From Cladophialophora immunda (lineage: Eukaryota > Ascomycota > Eurotiomycetes > Chaetothyriales > Herpotrichiellaceae), in assembly GCF_000835495.1 (NCBI RefSeq), contig NW_015622547.1, positions 3,224,001-3,288,000 of the forward strand: a stretch of DNA of 64,000 nucleotides, given 5' to 3'. Under the pieces are notes generated by a model, which was given only the letters and a program-made list of their open reading frames with translations, had not been told where the DNA came from and made no database searches. Positions 32,383 to 46,804 of the stretch are shown in pieces; the stretch's first letter is position 1, and each line of letters opens with the position of its first letter. The translations under genes and the position numbers were made by a program.

Positions 32383-34091
32383 TCAGTCCAGTATCCACCT
32401 CTGCTTCTTGACCCGCTCCTTCTCCTTTCCGCCCCCTGCACTCGCCTTCGTCCATGTGATGTCTATGTCCAACGACCTCTCCTGCCCTTGCTTCTTCAGG
32501 TACGTCACCTCGCCGGCGATGCTGTCTCCGGGGCCGAACTGGCCGACGGGGTCCTTGATCAAGAAGACCCCCTGCTGCCAATGCGTCGCCTCGGAATGCG
32601 GGCCGGTCGAGAACGTCACCACCCCGGTCTTCTTCTTGGCTTCGGCGGCCGTCATCCCGGCAGGGATACCCTGGGAGCGCGATGTGTTGAAGAAGATGTC
32701 GAACCAAATAACGAAGCCCTCCAGAGTCTTGACTCCGTCGTTCTGCCACGTCGTGCTGAAGGGGTTGGTGAAGGTCAAGTCGTCCACTTTGGTCCGGTGC
32801 AGGTCCAGTTCGAGGAACGCGACGCTCGCCCCCGCCAGTTCCTTCTCGTCGACTACCCGGATCAGGGCTTCCTCGTGCGCCTTCTCCAGCATCGCCGTCA
32901 TGTCGAAGCCGTACACGTCGCGCCAGAAGTCAATGTGTGAGGCCTTCAGGTCCGAGTCTGCGAGTGGAGCGATGCGCAGTGTCGCGTGTGAAGGGACCAT
33001 CAAGCCATCCTCCGCAAGATACTTGTCTCGCGCATAGATCACCGAGTCGAGCATGGACTCATACAGAAGGCAGTAGCCCATCCACTCACTCACGATAACG
33101 TCTACCTTCGGGACGGGTAAGGTAACCTCCTCAATCTTCCCCCTGACGCACTTCACAACCTCCTGCAGGCCGTTGCTGAACACATTCTCCCGAGCCTTGT
33201 CGATGATGCCTGAGTTGTCTACCGCAATGACGAGTCTGGCGCCGGCTTTCGCACAGAACATGGACAATATGCCCGTACCGCAGCCAACATCCAACACGAC
33301 TTTATCTTTGAAGAGATGTTTGTGATCGTAGATGAAGTCACGGTACGCATCGGTGCGGATGCGGTCCTTGATCATGGATTCGTGGATCGCGTTGTACGAG
33401 TAGGACTGGAAATAGTCCTTGTCAAATTGCTCAGCACGGCTATTGCCTCGGTCTCCGGCCTGCGGTGCTGCACCCTGAGCAGTGGCATTCGACTCTTGTG
33501 AAGGTTGTGACTGCTCAAAGCGATCTAGCATGGCGTTCTGCACTTGCTCTCGATAAGCAGAAAATTGGCTCTGCAGAGTTGCGAGTTGTTCTCGGAGTTG
33601 TTCGACTTCGGAGAGCGGAGCTGGGTTGACGTCTTCTTCGAAAACATCGTCCAGACTGTACAACAGCGCATCGTCCTCGAGGACCGGCTTGAGATACTTT
33701 TCGTCATCGAACACCGTCTTCGAAGAGACATCGGGCTGCGAATTGCCAGCCGTGACCTCCGATCGGATGTAGTTGACGAGCCGGACCAATCCCAGGTAGT
33801 CAAGAGCTAATCAGAGCGTGGCGTCAGCACAATCCTGCTCTGCGTGAATCTTCAATATTCACCGAATTCTTGCCTTAGTTTCCAGATATCCAAGCCGTGC
33901 GTGTCTCGGCAATGAGCCAGCATGCTCTGCGCGTCGGGAAACGTGCTCTCGTCGAGCAAGGAGACGATAGTCACAGGCTCCTCATCTCGCTCGATGTCTT
34001 CCCAGCCCTCATCGTTGGTAGTATCGAGAGGATCCGACAGGGATGAAGTGTCACTTGCGCCGTCCACGTCAGGCTCGGTCGAGGCGGCCAT
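32383..34091 (-). CDS. protein arginine N-methyltransferase 3 (PRMT3-type)
   Basis: Exons 34091..33863 and 33806..32383 (56-bp intron); 550 aa. The N-terminal 75 residues are the PRMT3 zinc-finger region, but only the His-Cys half (AHCRDTHG) remains; the CxxC half reads VSLLDES. A helical region with a coiled coil (EVEQLREQLATLQSQ) follows. The catalytic core has motif I VLDVGCGTG at 247-255, the double-E loop with Glu317 and Glu326 (SEWMGYCLLYESM) and the THW loop at 484-486. Family role: type I asymmetric dimethylation, classically of ribosomal protein uS5/Rps2 in the cytosol. The catalytic set is complete; substrate recruitment through the finger may differ. Confidence 0.9.
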
Positions 34092-34402
34092 CGCTGTTCA
34101 ACGACGAGAGTCTCAGGATTGCAGCACTACCCTGGTTTGGGCCAGGAGTCTCGGCTGTCTTAATGAGAGACGATTTCACACGTCAGATGTTGGCTCAACT
34201 AAATTTGAGGAAACGGAGAAGATGGGCGGATGGGCGAATGAAATTTCAAATGACGCCAAGCGGGGGAAGACGTTTGTGTGTCATTTAAAATCGCAACTGG
34301 CTTCTTCACTCTGATATCAACCAACTTTGCCTTCATGGTCTTTTGCATCCGAACTCCACTGAACTTGTCTAGGTATTTCGCAGCGGCTGCTCCCCGCCAT
34401 CT
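34092..34402. other. intergenic, PRMT3 promoter side
   Basis: About 310 bp between the PRMT3 start and the FAD monooxygenase stop, both minus strand. No coding potential. Confidence 0.5.
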
Positions 34403-35638
34403 CTAAGACTTGGTACTTCGGATCCAGTTTTCCACTTCCGCCTTGAAGTCGGGCTCGTAGAGCCACTGCAAGTCAAATTCCTTCTGCACTACCTCATCCG
34501 CTAGACCAGCAGGGCGCGTGCCCTTGGGCATCCTCCTCAGGTCGATCTGCTTATTCAGCTCCAAGATCTTGTTGACCCGGTCTTGACGGAAACCCTGCCA
34601 GAATGTCAACGCATCCTCGAAATTGACACCGCCCGTCTTCGCTGCGGCCAGGAGAAGTGAGAACATGTACACGTCCTCGAATGCCTGGTTGATGCCTTGC
34701 CCGGCACTGGGTGGGATGGCATGGGCGGCGTCTCCTAGGATTACGACCCGGCGCTTCTGCGAAGCCCACCTGTCCAAGTGCGGGATGACATAGAAGGGCC
34801 AGACGTTGATTTTGTCATGCGGAATCTTGGAGGTGGCAGTGACCGCGACCTCACCAAAGGCTTCGGCGTCTTCTTGCAGGAACTTGACCAGGCCTTCTTT
34901 GTCTGCAAGGAACTTGTCCCACCCTTCTCGGTCCAGCTCGTCAATTCGCTTCTGTTTTCCGAAAAACATTTCCGACGCGTCGGGTTTCTGAGGCGCGATG
35001 ACGAACGCACCTTTGCCCTCAGCGGTGATGGTAAGAGGCTGGTCAATCTTGCCGTAGGGGTAGGTGACTTGGCCCGCCGGGACAGCAGAGGTGATGCCTG
35101 CCATCCCGATGAACTTTGGCTCCACATCTGGGTAGAGATATTTTCGGACAGTTGAGTGAATCCCGTCTGCTCCCACGAGGAAGGACGCGGTGGATTGTTT
35201 GCCATCGGTCGATTCCCACACGACGTGATCCTCGGTCTCCTCGACGACGCGAGCGTACTTTCGACCGAACACTACCGGTATACCCAGCGACTTGATCTTG
35301 GACAAGATGACATCGATGAGCTCGTAGCGGTAGCATCGGTTTGCCTGGTAGCCATATTTCTCCTTGCCACCAAACTCGTAGGTCTCGATGAGTTCACCGT
35401 CGACTTTGACAACCTTGAGGAGGTCAAAGTTGTAGCCTCGTCCACGGACGTCCTGGTACAAGTCCAAGGCATCCAAGACTTTCAGGGCGTTGGGTGAAAG
35501 CATGACTGCGCCACCGATGTTGAGAGGCGCTGATCTGGACTCGTATATCGTGGCATTGATGCCTTGTTTATGCAGCGCCAGGGCCAAAGTGAGGCCGGCG
35601 AGGCCGGCGCCGATGATAGCGACTTCAGGGGTCGACAT
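34403..35638 (-). CDS. FAD-dependent aromatic monooxygenase (UbiH/PHBH-type)
   Basis: 411 aa, intronless, ATG at 35638. Group A flavoprotein monooxygenase features: GAGLAG at 10-15 (FAD ADP-binding), the DG motif GADGIHS at 156-162 and GDAAHAIPPSAGQG at 302-315, which binds the FAD ribityl chain. Single-domain length is typical for salicylate, 3-hydroxybenzoate or related ring hydroxylases and for fungal tailoring oxidases. There is no membrane anchor. It lies about 1.2 kb from the start of the divergent Zn2Cys6 regulator. Substrate undetermined; an aromatic acid or a phenol is the family expectation. Confidence 0.85.
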   Translation of the reverse strand: MSTPEVAIIGAGLAGLTLALALHKQGINATIYESRSAPLNIGGAVMLSPNALKVLDALDLYQDVRGRGYNFDLLKVVKVDGELIETYEFGGKEKYGYQANRCYRYELIDVILSKIKSLGIPVVFGRKYARVVEETEDHVVWESTDGKQSTASFLVGADGIHSTVRKYLYPDVEPKFIGMAGITSAVPAGQVTYPYGKIDQPLTITAEGKGAFVIAPQKPDASEMFFGKQKRIDELDREGWDKFLADKEGLVKFLQEDAEAFGEVAVTATSKIPHDKINVWPFYVIPHLDRWASQKRRVVILGDAAHAIPPSAGQGINQAFEDVYMFSLLLAAAKTGGVNFEDALTFWQGFRQDRVNKILELNKQIDLRRMPKGTRPAGLADEVVQKEFDLQWLYEPDFKAEVENWIRSTKS

Positions 35639-36829
35639 TTTGGGAGGTGTGGGTGAGCTTTCGTCAAACGTCTGGTTGTTTGGCAGCTAGGAACTATTCG
35701 ATGGAGGAGAGGGAAAGACGATTGTCAGGAGCGACCTTGAAGGCTTCATATACCTTTTTAAGGCTCGCAAGGAACAAGCATCTTGTCAGGCCTCCCAGCC
35801 ATCGACCGAACAAGCATACATGCTTCTGCGGCACCGAACGAGAAGTCCATCCTATGTTTTTCCCCTCTTGTAAAATACCGAGTCGTTCTACAGCGAGAGG
35901 ATAGCCAGGGTATGCTTGACCATCGCTGGTGTCACCTCGGTGCTAGAGGGATCGACGTCTCCCGCTCGCTCATAGTTACTGACCAACTGGGACTAGGTGT
36001 TCGTGGTGCATGACATGGCCAGCACGGCCTGCGTGGCGTGCTCGTTCTTTGTCATCGACCCTATCAAGCTGTTTAGATGGCTGAAGGGGTTTTCAGGAGC
36101 ATGGGGGTGAACACATGCAGGGCACAGAATCAAGCAACGAAGATCCTGCGTGATCCGCAAGCTTGTTTGTCGCCAACGAGGGAGTCTTGAGCCTGCAAGC
36201 TGCAAGCACCGACTCCTGCGAGTGTGCCAGGGGTTGGGTAGGAGTGCTTTGGGGCCAAAGCATATCGTACACCTTGCGCATTCGGGGAAGAGATTGACGG
36301 TTGCGGAGGTACTCGGTAGGGTTGCGTGAAATAGCTGTGCCTCGTCGTGGGCATGGCTATTAGCTACTCGCTCCTTTGCTCGCACAGGACCTCGCCCTCG
36401 CCCTCGGCTCAGGTTCCGTCCCTTGGCCAGGGCCGAGCACTCTCGGGGGGCTGCTTAGGTGCCCTCGGGCGGGACCTACAAGTAGCTTAACAAGAGTGCC
36501 TATAAACACCCAATTAGGTAGCTAGGGCGATGGCCACGTGATACTCCTAAATAGTAGGGGAACCACCTCGTCGCCACTCACTGCCCGTCCCTTCTCCTCT
36601 CCCTCCGACTCACTTGCGTGCCTTGTTGGTCTCACTGATCCTTACGACACCGACCATGTTTCTGTCCGTTTGTTTCTCTTGTGTCTCCAGTGGACAGCCG
36701 CCAGTACATACCGATACAAATCAAGAAACCTTCCGTCTCTATGGTTGTCCCATCTGCAGTTCCACCCGGAGAACGTTTGTTTAATCTACACGTATATCAA
36801 CCAGACGCAGAAGCACACACGTTTTGGTC
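35639..36829. promoter_or_regulatory. divergent intergenic region, FAD monooxygenase and Zn2Cys6 regulator
   Basis: About 1.2 kb between two divergent starts, containing both promoters. It includes a GGTAGCTAGGGCG patch near 36517 and C/T-rich tracts. No coding potential is supported. Confidence 0.5.
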
Positions 36830-39295
36830 ATGCCGAGCCGTCCCAAGTCGTCGTCCTTACCCGCTGCGGACTCCGCAGGACGCAAGCCGATCAAACGTCC
36901 GAGACCGAGCTTGAATTGTGCAGGTACGTGATCAGTATGGCTCTCCCCCTGCAGCTGGTTGACCGCAGTCAGAATGCCGTAGGTTGAAGATAAAATGCGA
37001 TCGTCAAGGTGAGTCTGCTTTCTACCTCTTGCCTCAGGTCGTCAGAGATTCACCGACCAGGACAGTACCCTGCGCCAACTGCGTCAAGCGAGCGTGCGCT
37101 CACGTCTGCCCCGACCAAACGCTGGGCAGCGTCAAAAGCATGCGGCATCGTTTTCTACAGCTCGAACAAGGCCGAACTTCCCCACCGGCAGGGCCGGTCC
37201 TCGGCAGCGATCTCAACCCCCTCGATGAAGCAGCAGGCCCCTCTTCTCGGCCGCAACCCTCACCCAACATCAATTTCTCGACGGTCGCAGCCGAACCTGG
37301 CGAGGCCTCCACGCCACAAGCGCCGGAGCAGACGCCTGAGGTAGGAACGTTGGTGATGAACTCGGATGGCAGATCCAAGTTCATCGGCCAGTCGGCCAGT
37401 TTTCAATGGCTTAGGGACGTAAGTCGTTCCGTGCATGTTCTCACGGTTTGATTTATGTCCGTGATTCGACATCCTCCTGATTCCAGCACCAGTTCCCTCT
37501 CAAAATTCCACTGGCTTTCTTCCCCTACTTTCTTCCAGTTATTCGCTGAACCGGATCTTGGTAGGAAACAAATGGACATCTTGAAACACGCCCTCCATCT
37601 CCGACGCGCCCACACCCTTCAGAAGGGTTCCCCTTTCACAATCATCCACCCGTTGATTTTCCTTCCCTCTGGTCACATCTTCCTCCCAAGGACGAAGCCA
37701 TGTATCTTGTGGGTTGCTTCCATCGGCACATTGCATGGAACGGTTCTCCCATCCTCGAAGACGACCTTTTAACCATTCTCCGGTGGTTGTATACGCTATC
37801 TGGCATCGCCCCAGCCAAACCGAGTATGGCATTTCAGCGTCTGGGCTTGGTATACATTGTGCTTGCACTCGGATCAATGTTGAACATGGAGGTTACCGGC
37901 GACGATCTGGCCTGCAAGGAATTTTACGAACTGTCCCAGGAATGTCTGGTGTCGGGCAAATTTCTTATCCACAACTCTCTGACCACGGTGCAGACCTTGA
38001 GTCTGATGGCCAAATTTACCGCTTATGCCGACATGAGGGATGTCGCTTGGCAGATAAGAGGCATGGCCACCCGGATAATGCTGGCCATGGGTCTTCATCG
38101 AGACGGTGAGAGCTGGAATCTGTCCTCGAAAGACTTGAATGACAGAAGGCGAACGTTTTGGGAGACGTATAGCACCGATGTGCTCATTTCTGGCAACTGG
38201 GGCAGGCCGAGCGGTTTACATCCAGATCTGTTCGACACCCAGTTGCCCGAAGACTATAATCACGGCACCGGGTTTGAGAAACAACGCTGTCGCCTCGCGA
38301 TGCTGGCCCAGGAAGCATTACAAGAAAGTCTCAAGATCCGTTCAAACTATGACAAGCTGCGGGAGATTTGGCGCAAAACTCTCGAAGTGGAGTCTGCAAC
38401 TCCGTTCGAACTGCGCAACCGAACGGCTCTCATGTTCATGGTATCTAAATACCCGACGCTGGCCGAAGTCGAAGCAAACACTCCGCCGGCTTCCACAAAT
38501 CTACGCCTCGTCTTTCAATCACACGACCTCATCGATGTAGCTTCGACCCTCGTCTTGTCCATGTTCCGACCATACTTTGTTCACGCGGTGCAAGAACCTG
38601 ACCCATCCAAGTCCGTGTATGCTGAGGCATATTTCACCGTAATAGAGCGGAGCAGCATGCTCATTGCCAATCTCAGATCTCTCCATTCCACCTTCCCCCT
38701 CATCTCGACCCGACACTGGTTCTTCTGGACTCACGCATTCGCCGGTGCCGTAACCTTGGCCACCATATGCATTGCGAATCCCGGCAGCCCTTTAGTTGAC
38801 CAAGTGATGAATGATCTCAATTCGATCATCTCACTCTATACGAGCATTCGACCAGACGTCTCCCAAATGCCTATTAAACGCAATCTCCAGTGGTTACTTG
38901 AGCTCAGAGCGAAGGGACTGGAAAGAATCGAAGCTTTCAGGGCTGGACAAGTGCCAGAGAACACCTCACCTGCTTCTGCATCGGAGGAGATGGCCGAACA
39001 CCTATTGCTGGTGGGGTGGAGAAAGAAACTGGTAGAGCTAGGTCACAGGGACGCTGATACTGTACCCGATCCCGTCGACCCCAATGTCATGAGCTCGACC
39101 GGTCTCACCTTTGAAACGCCTGGTTATGACTTCGTGAGTCTGCATGCTTCGAGTTTGCGCAAATATATTGTGAATGATCAGGTCGCTGACAGTCCACAGA
39201 TGCCACAGCTGCTAGGTCTCACTTCCGAGGGACCGCAGTTTATTACTCCCTTCGACAGCACGGACATGTTAGATTTTGAGTTTAATCTACAATAA
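36830..39295 (+). CDS. Zn2Cys6 fungal-specific transcription factor
   Basis: Four exons: 36830..36923, 36973..37008, 37066..37418, 37565..39295; 737 aa. The binuclear zinc cluster is split over the first three exons and appears only after splicing: NCAECRRLKIKCDRQ, then VPCANCVKRACAHVCP gives six cysteines in C-x2-C-x6-C order. A basic leader KRPRPS precedes it and a coiled-coil linker (MRHRFLQLEQ) follows. Residues about 215-600 are the Fungal_trans regulatory domain, with GMATRIMLAMGLHRDGESWN and RRRTFWETYSTDVLIS as the signature helices. Nuclear regulator. It ends 27 bp from the convergent sulfatase and is a candidate regulator of the sulfatase locus (inference). Confidence 0.88.
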
Positions 39296-39322
39296 GTGCA
39301 TTATGTCCTATATGCCTATATT

Positions 39323-41257
<1,935 letters not shown>

Positions 41258-41765
41258 GTTCGCTGGGAACCTTGTAACAGGCCGGAATGCTTCGAGGCTA
41301 TTGCTTGTTCTTGTGGAGGGCGAAGCACCGAGGAAGGCTGTTTTAAGAACAGGTTTGAGAAGGGGTCTGTGGAATATGTCGGAAATGGAGAATGATGGAT
41401 GAACATTGAGATTTTCTAGACCGGAAGGCCCCCCGTATTGTGCCTTGACGTTGAGGGCATATTCACTTCACTTGACTGCCCAAGCACTGCGTATCCGCTG
41501 GCGAGGCTCCACCCGCCTTGTTATCCGCCGTGATCGCGGAGCGGAAGAGAGTCTCAAAGCCGATACAGCGGACAAGAGCCTGGGCCCGACCAGTCCGCCC
41601 TTGACCGGGGAGTGATTTGCTTGTCATCTCGGACCAGACATCCCTTTCTAAAGACAAGTTCCGTGGGAATAAATGCATCTCTCCGATCTTTTCACAATGG
41701 CTACCATCATCTTGACACCCATTCAGCTCTCTTGACCTTGGTTTCCTTCCAAATCGCCTGCTACC
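41258..41765. promoter_or_regulatory. shared bidirectional promoter of the sulfatase pair
   Basis: 508 bp between the two divergent sulfatase starts; it must carry both promoters. Fifty-eight bp before the plus-strand ATG lies an inverted repeat ATGGCTACCAT (41697-41707), similar to but one base longer than the CYS3-type bZIP site ATGRYRYCAT known from sulfur regulation. This is a resemblance only. Confidence 0.45.
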
Positions 41766-43755
41766 ATGACGAAACGCCCAAATTTCCTGCTCATCGTAGC
41801 CGATGGTCCGTACCCACCCCTGTTTGACAGCCAGATCCTTCTCTTTGGCTGCTCACTGATGTCCTCGCAGACCTCGGATACTCTGACATCGGATGTTTCG
41901 GTTCAGAAATCAGAACGCCGCATATCGATCGGATCGCCCGCGAGGGAATGCTATTTACTGACTGTGGGATTTCCGCGTCTAAGCCTTGTCTCGATTGAAG
42001 CTAACAATTGCCCTAAGTCCACGCGGCCGCTGCATGCTCCCCGACCCGCTCCATGCTGATGTCGGGCACCGACAACCACCTTGCCGGTGTTGGGGTCATG
42101 AGTGAACAACGTGCCAATGACTACGAGCGATGGAACAAACGCGGTCATGAGGGCTACCTCAGTGAGTTCCTCCCGGAGGAGGTGGGATGCCCCAGACACG
42201 TAGAGTCCACTGACGAATGGTGCCACTAGACCACGATGTTGCCGCTTTGCCGGAGCTCCTTCACGATGCGGGCTACCTAACACTCATGTCTGGGAAGTGG
42301 CATCTTGGTCTGAAGCCGGAGAATGGCCCTTCCCAGAGGGGGTTTGACCGCTCGTTTGCCCTGCTCCCAGGCTGCACCAATCATTTTGGCTTTGAACCTC
42401 AATTTGAGAACCCGATGGACTTTTTCATCCGGATCCCCGTCCTGTACGCCGAGGACGGGAAGCGTAAAGTCATCGAGCCGAATAAAGGAAATGAGTACGA
42501 CACGGGCTTCTTTTCCTCAGAGTACTACGCCTCCAACCTCATAAATTACTTTAAGGAACGCACGCCGGAGCAAAAAGCCCAGCCCTTTTTCGCTTTTCTC
42601 CCCTTCTCGGCACCACATTGGCCCTTGCAGTGCAGCAAAAGCGACAGAGAGCGGTATCGAGGTAAATATGACGACGGACCTACTGCTCTAAGAAACAAGC
42701 GACTAGCTCGACTCAAGGAGTTAGGATTGGTCGGTCAAGATGTCAGGCCTCATCCCGTTATCCCTGAAGACACTGCTCATGTCTACGCCGCGGAGTGGGA
42801 GGAGATGACCGACGAAGAGAGAAAGAAGTCGAGTCGCTCGATGGAATGTTTCGCTGGAATGGTGGACAATATGGACCAAAACATTGGTCAAGTTATGGAC
42901 TACCTGGATTCCACGGGCGAACTCGACGACACGGTGGTCATCTTCATGTCTGACAACGGGGCGGAAGGAGCCGTTTTTGAGTCGTACCCCTTGATGGGTA
43001 AAGATCTGATTGCCGTCTTGAAAAGGTACTACAACAACCAACTGGACAACATTGGCAATCACGATTCGTTCGTTTGGTACGGACCAAGGTGGGCCCAAGC
43101 GGCGACTGCACCATCGAGGTTGTACAAGATGTACTCTACAGAAGGCGGCATTCGAGTGCCTATGGTGGTCAGGTATCCCCCCTCGTGGCCCCAGAACAAG
43201 GTGGTGTCTGCTTTCGCCACCGTCATGGACATTGCGCCGACATTTCTTGAAATGGCTGGTGTCCAGCATCCTGCGTGTCACGGCAAGAACGGGATGTATA
43301 AGGGCCACGAGGTCTATCCCATGCGAGGAAAGTCTTGGGTGCCCTTCATGATGGACGGCGCTCAGGGCGGAGTGTCAGGCATCCACGGCGACGACGAGTT
43401 CATGGGCTGGGAACTCTTCGGACGAGCGGCCTTGCGCAAGGGCCGCTGGAAGATTGTCAACATGCCGGAAGACGCGTTCGGCAAGGGCAGATGGGAGCTC
43501 TTTGACCTGTCGGCCGACCCTGGAGAGACCAACGACCTCGCTGAGACACTCCCCGAAAAGCTGAAGGAGATGCTCCAGGCGTGGGACCAGTACGTCGTTG
43601 AGACGGGAACGGTGTGGGGCGAGCCAGTGTCTGGTGAAATTGCATGGGGGAATCTTCCTGAGGACAGTGTGGGTGGCGATCCCATTGCGCAAACCAAGAT
43701 CTGGATGACCATTGGGGAGAAGCAGACTCCGCCGAGTGTCGGAGGGGGGAGATAG
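41766..43755 (+). CDS. AtsA-type arylsulfatase, copy 2
   Basis: Four exons: 41766..41805, 41871..41963, 42018..42161, 42230..43755; 600 aa. Same start (MTKRPNF), Asp13-Asp14 and Cys51 (CSPTRSM) as copy 1, then SGTDNHLAGVG, GKWHLG and MSDNGAE. The first intron interrupts the Asp14 codon at the same position and phase as in copy 1; the later introns differ. Exon 2 ends in a weak donor (GTGGGA), chosen because it restores the frame and the F-H-A-A-A-A-C sequence before the signature. No signal peptide. The C-terminal part WELFDLSADPGETNDLAE is the usual sulfatase C-domain. It is a diverged duplicate, perhaps with another substrate range. A sugar-porter gene follows 281 bp downstream. Confidence 0.88.
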
Positions 43756-44036
43756 AAATCTAGACTCTGGGGATGGATGCATGGCATGGCAGTCTCTGCA
43801 CCCCAGACTCGACCGATATATCGGGCGAATCGCTAACCTTTTTCAGAGCCGATTTGTCGCTCTTCCCCCTTCTCCTTGTTGGTAGAGGCGTGTAGCATAT
43901 ACATATATACCATTCGGCGACGAGCACAGCTCTCCAAATGTCCTCTCCCATTCCCAATACCCCATACCCCAGATTCTGGTTCTCGCATCCCACACTCTGA
44001 ACAGTCGCATCCTATACCGTTCTTCCTTCGTCCACC

Positions 44037-45840
44037 ATGCCAACGTCGCGACTGTCCCACTTTAAAGTGCTCAACCTGTACTTGATATTTTGTGTCTCGG
44101 TCTACCTCCAAGGTGCACTGCTTTTTGGCATGTAAGTCAACGACCCGTGTGCCTCGAGAGGCCTCTGTTGACCTGAGAATGACCCTAGTGATACCGGCTC
44201 GTTTGGTTCCCTCCAGGCTCTCCCCTCCTTTCTCCGTCGGTTCGGCGAGCAAAATGCCAGCGGCGAATATGAGCTCCCCACGAAGCGCAAGTCGATCATG
44301 AACTCGATTCCCTGGATTGGCAAGATCGTGGGCTGTTTCATCATCGAGCCGCTCATCGACCGCGTCGGGTACCGACCCTCCCTCGTCATCGCCTCGTTCG
44401 TCCAGATTTTTGCCCTCATCATCGAGATGACGGCCAAGGGCTGGCAACAGTTTACTGTCGGGCGCAACTTCGCATACCTCTCGGTCGGTTTGGTGAGTCT
44501 CCATACAGGAGTCCTCCCTTATCTTCCTCTTTCCTCGTCGATGACCTGTGGTCTCGTTCAAGTCTTTTCAAGGGGGTGCTGAGATATCCAAGGTGGAAAA
44601 TTTAGTGCCTGCCTATTGCGCCGAGATCGCTCCCAGCTCGCTCCGTGGATTGTTGGCCGGCTCCATCACCTTTGTCGTCGCCCTGGGGAACCTGTGGGGT
44701 GCTGGCATGTCCCGGGCCTACGTCCACGAGGTGTCTGACAAGGGGTGGCTCATCCCCTGCAGCATGCAGCTTATATCGCCCGTCATCATCCTCTTGCTGA
44801 TCGCGTTCACCCCCGAATCTCCGCGATGGCTCTTGCTTAAGGGCCAGAAGCAGCTCGCCCTCCGCAACCTCGAGAAGCTCCGCACCAAGGAGGAAGTCGC
44901 CGGCGGCTACATTGCGGCCGAGGTCGACGCCATTGAGGACGCCATTGTCCAGGGGAGCTCGCACGATTCCGGCACCTGGTGGGAGATCTTCAGCGACCCG
45001 GCCAATTACGGGCGCCGCGCGTGGATCGTGGCGTCGCTCTTCATCTTCCAACAGACCAACGGGAACCAGTTCGTCAACAGCTACGGACCGACGTTCTACA
45101 AGCAGAGCGGATACGGCGACGCTTCGTTCACCTACGCCACCATCGGGCAGGCCATGACCATCGTGGGAGCGCTTTCTGGAATCCTGTTGACCGACCACAC
45201 CGGCCGTCGTCCACTAATGATCGTGGGCGGATTCATGTGCGGCATCCTGCTGTCCATCGGTGCCGCTCTCGGGTCCCAGACCCACGAAAACGCCGCCGAG
45301 AAGCACACCGTCATCGCGACCTTTATCCTTCTCGGCTTCTTCACCAAGATCTCGGCCAGCAACAACGCCTTTTTGATCGGGGCCGAGATCGGCGGCGTGA
45401 GGATGCGCAAAAAGATCATGGCCTTCGGCACCGCCAACGACGTCCTCGCCGCGTTCCTGGTCACGTTCACCACGCCGTACCTCCTCGCCAAACCGAGCCC
45501 GAACCTGGGCGCCAAGGTCGGGTGGATCTTCGCCAGCGCGGGCTACCTGTCGGGCTTCTTTGGCATCTTCTTCACCCCGGAGCTCAAGGGCCGGTCTCTC
45601 GAGGAGGTCGACGAGATGTTCGAGGCCAGGCTGCAGGCGTGGCAGTTCAGGCGCTTCCAGACCACCGGCGTCGGCCACAGGCTGGCCGAGCTGGAGAGGC
45701 ACAACGCGAGGGCCTTGGATGAGCAGAAGGAAATCTCCAAGCACGTCGTGGACCAGAGCAAGGATCAGGCGCGGGGAGGACACGGCGGCAGTGCCTTTGG
45801 CGAGCAAATTGAAATCGTCGAACATGCAGCAAAGGACTAG
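44037..45840 (+). CDS. MFS sugar-porter family transporter
   Basis: Three exons: 44037..44131, 44189..44492, 44593..45840; 548 aa. Twelve hydrophobic segments; sugar-porter marks include DRVGYRPSL between TM2 and TM3, the PESPRWLL signature at the end of the first half, DHTGRRPL in the second half and GRSLEEVDEMFEA after TM12. The first exon carries the N-terminal TM1 (YLIFCVSVYLQGALLFGM). Plasma-membrane proton symport is the family mode. The same-strand position just after sulfatase copy 2 suggests it could import the sulfatase substrate or a sugar conjugate, but no ligand is readable. Confidence 0.88.
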
Positions 45841-46804
45841 CGGCCAGATCCACGATGTCTAAGCCGGCTTGGAAGGAAGCTTGTTGTTGGTTTATCCGAG
45901 GAAAGAGAGGTTGAATTGGCTCGACCTATCTAAAGAGTTGCATGTATATATTTGTGAAGTTACGGCGCCGAGAGATCGTGGTCTCGCACGAGCCACAGGT
46001 ATACCTACCGTTGCAGCACCGGTTCCGAAAACCAAAAAACCCATGGGATTTTCGCGCTGGAAGCTCGTCGCCAAACAGCAGTTTATTGAACAACTTCTTT
46101 GCCCATATGACGGGAGGAGGAGCGACAACTTCTCACATCGAGCTGAAGCAACGCGCCTATGGCCGAACCTGAATTGAATGACACGAACAGGGAGGAACCA
46201 CAAATCCCCTTATCACATACCACATGGCGATCCCCAGACAACCGGTGTCAATGGCCGCAAAGGCAGGGCGGAGACTTGAGTCTAGAGAAGTGACGAGAAG
46301 ATACCTTCTGTCGTGGTAGCATCCACGCCTCGGACGGCTCCCCATCCACCTCCTTCTTTTCTTCCTCCCCAGCAAGCAATTCAAGCGAGTCTCGTCGTCT
46401 GACGTTTCATATATGGAGAGAAAAGCAGCGTCGATTTGTTCAAGGCACTGGGAAACGTAGGAGAATCTGGCAGGAATAGTCCACGCCACACAACGATGAG
46501 TTTCCGAACAGGGATAGATTTCTAGACAGATCCCGGATCCTAGATCTTGGTGATGTACATGATTATGAGCGCATCCGTCTCGACAATGTCGCCCTGTAAT
46601 TCCCAGAAGACACTTTGTTGAATGTCCACCCCTGTTGAGAAGCACGCGCGGTATATCGGATCTCGCTGGGCTGAGGTAGGGCTCGCTCGACCCGACCCGG
46701 TGACCCAACATCTCATCCGGTCAATGCCCAAGTCACTTGGTCGGGTCGATCCAACCCCTTCTCTAAACCCCCACGGTGCCCCCACCAATTCAACAACAAA
46801 CAAA
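45841..46804. other. intergenic between convergent MFS genes
   Basis: About 960 bp, 3' flanks of two transporters that point at each other. No coding potential recognised. Confidence 0.5.

Noticed and set aside
45214..45825. 203-codon minus-strand frame under the sugar porter
   Set aside because: Antisense of the MFS exon; the plus strand carries PESPRWLL and the other signatures.
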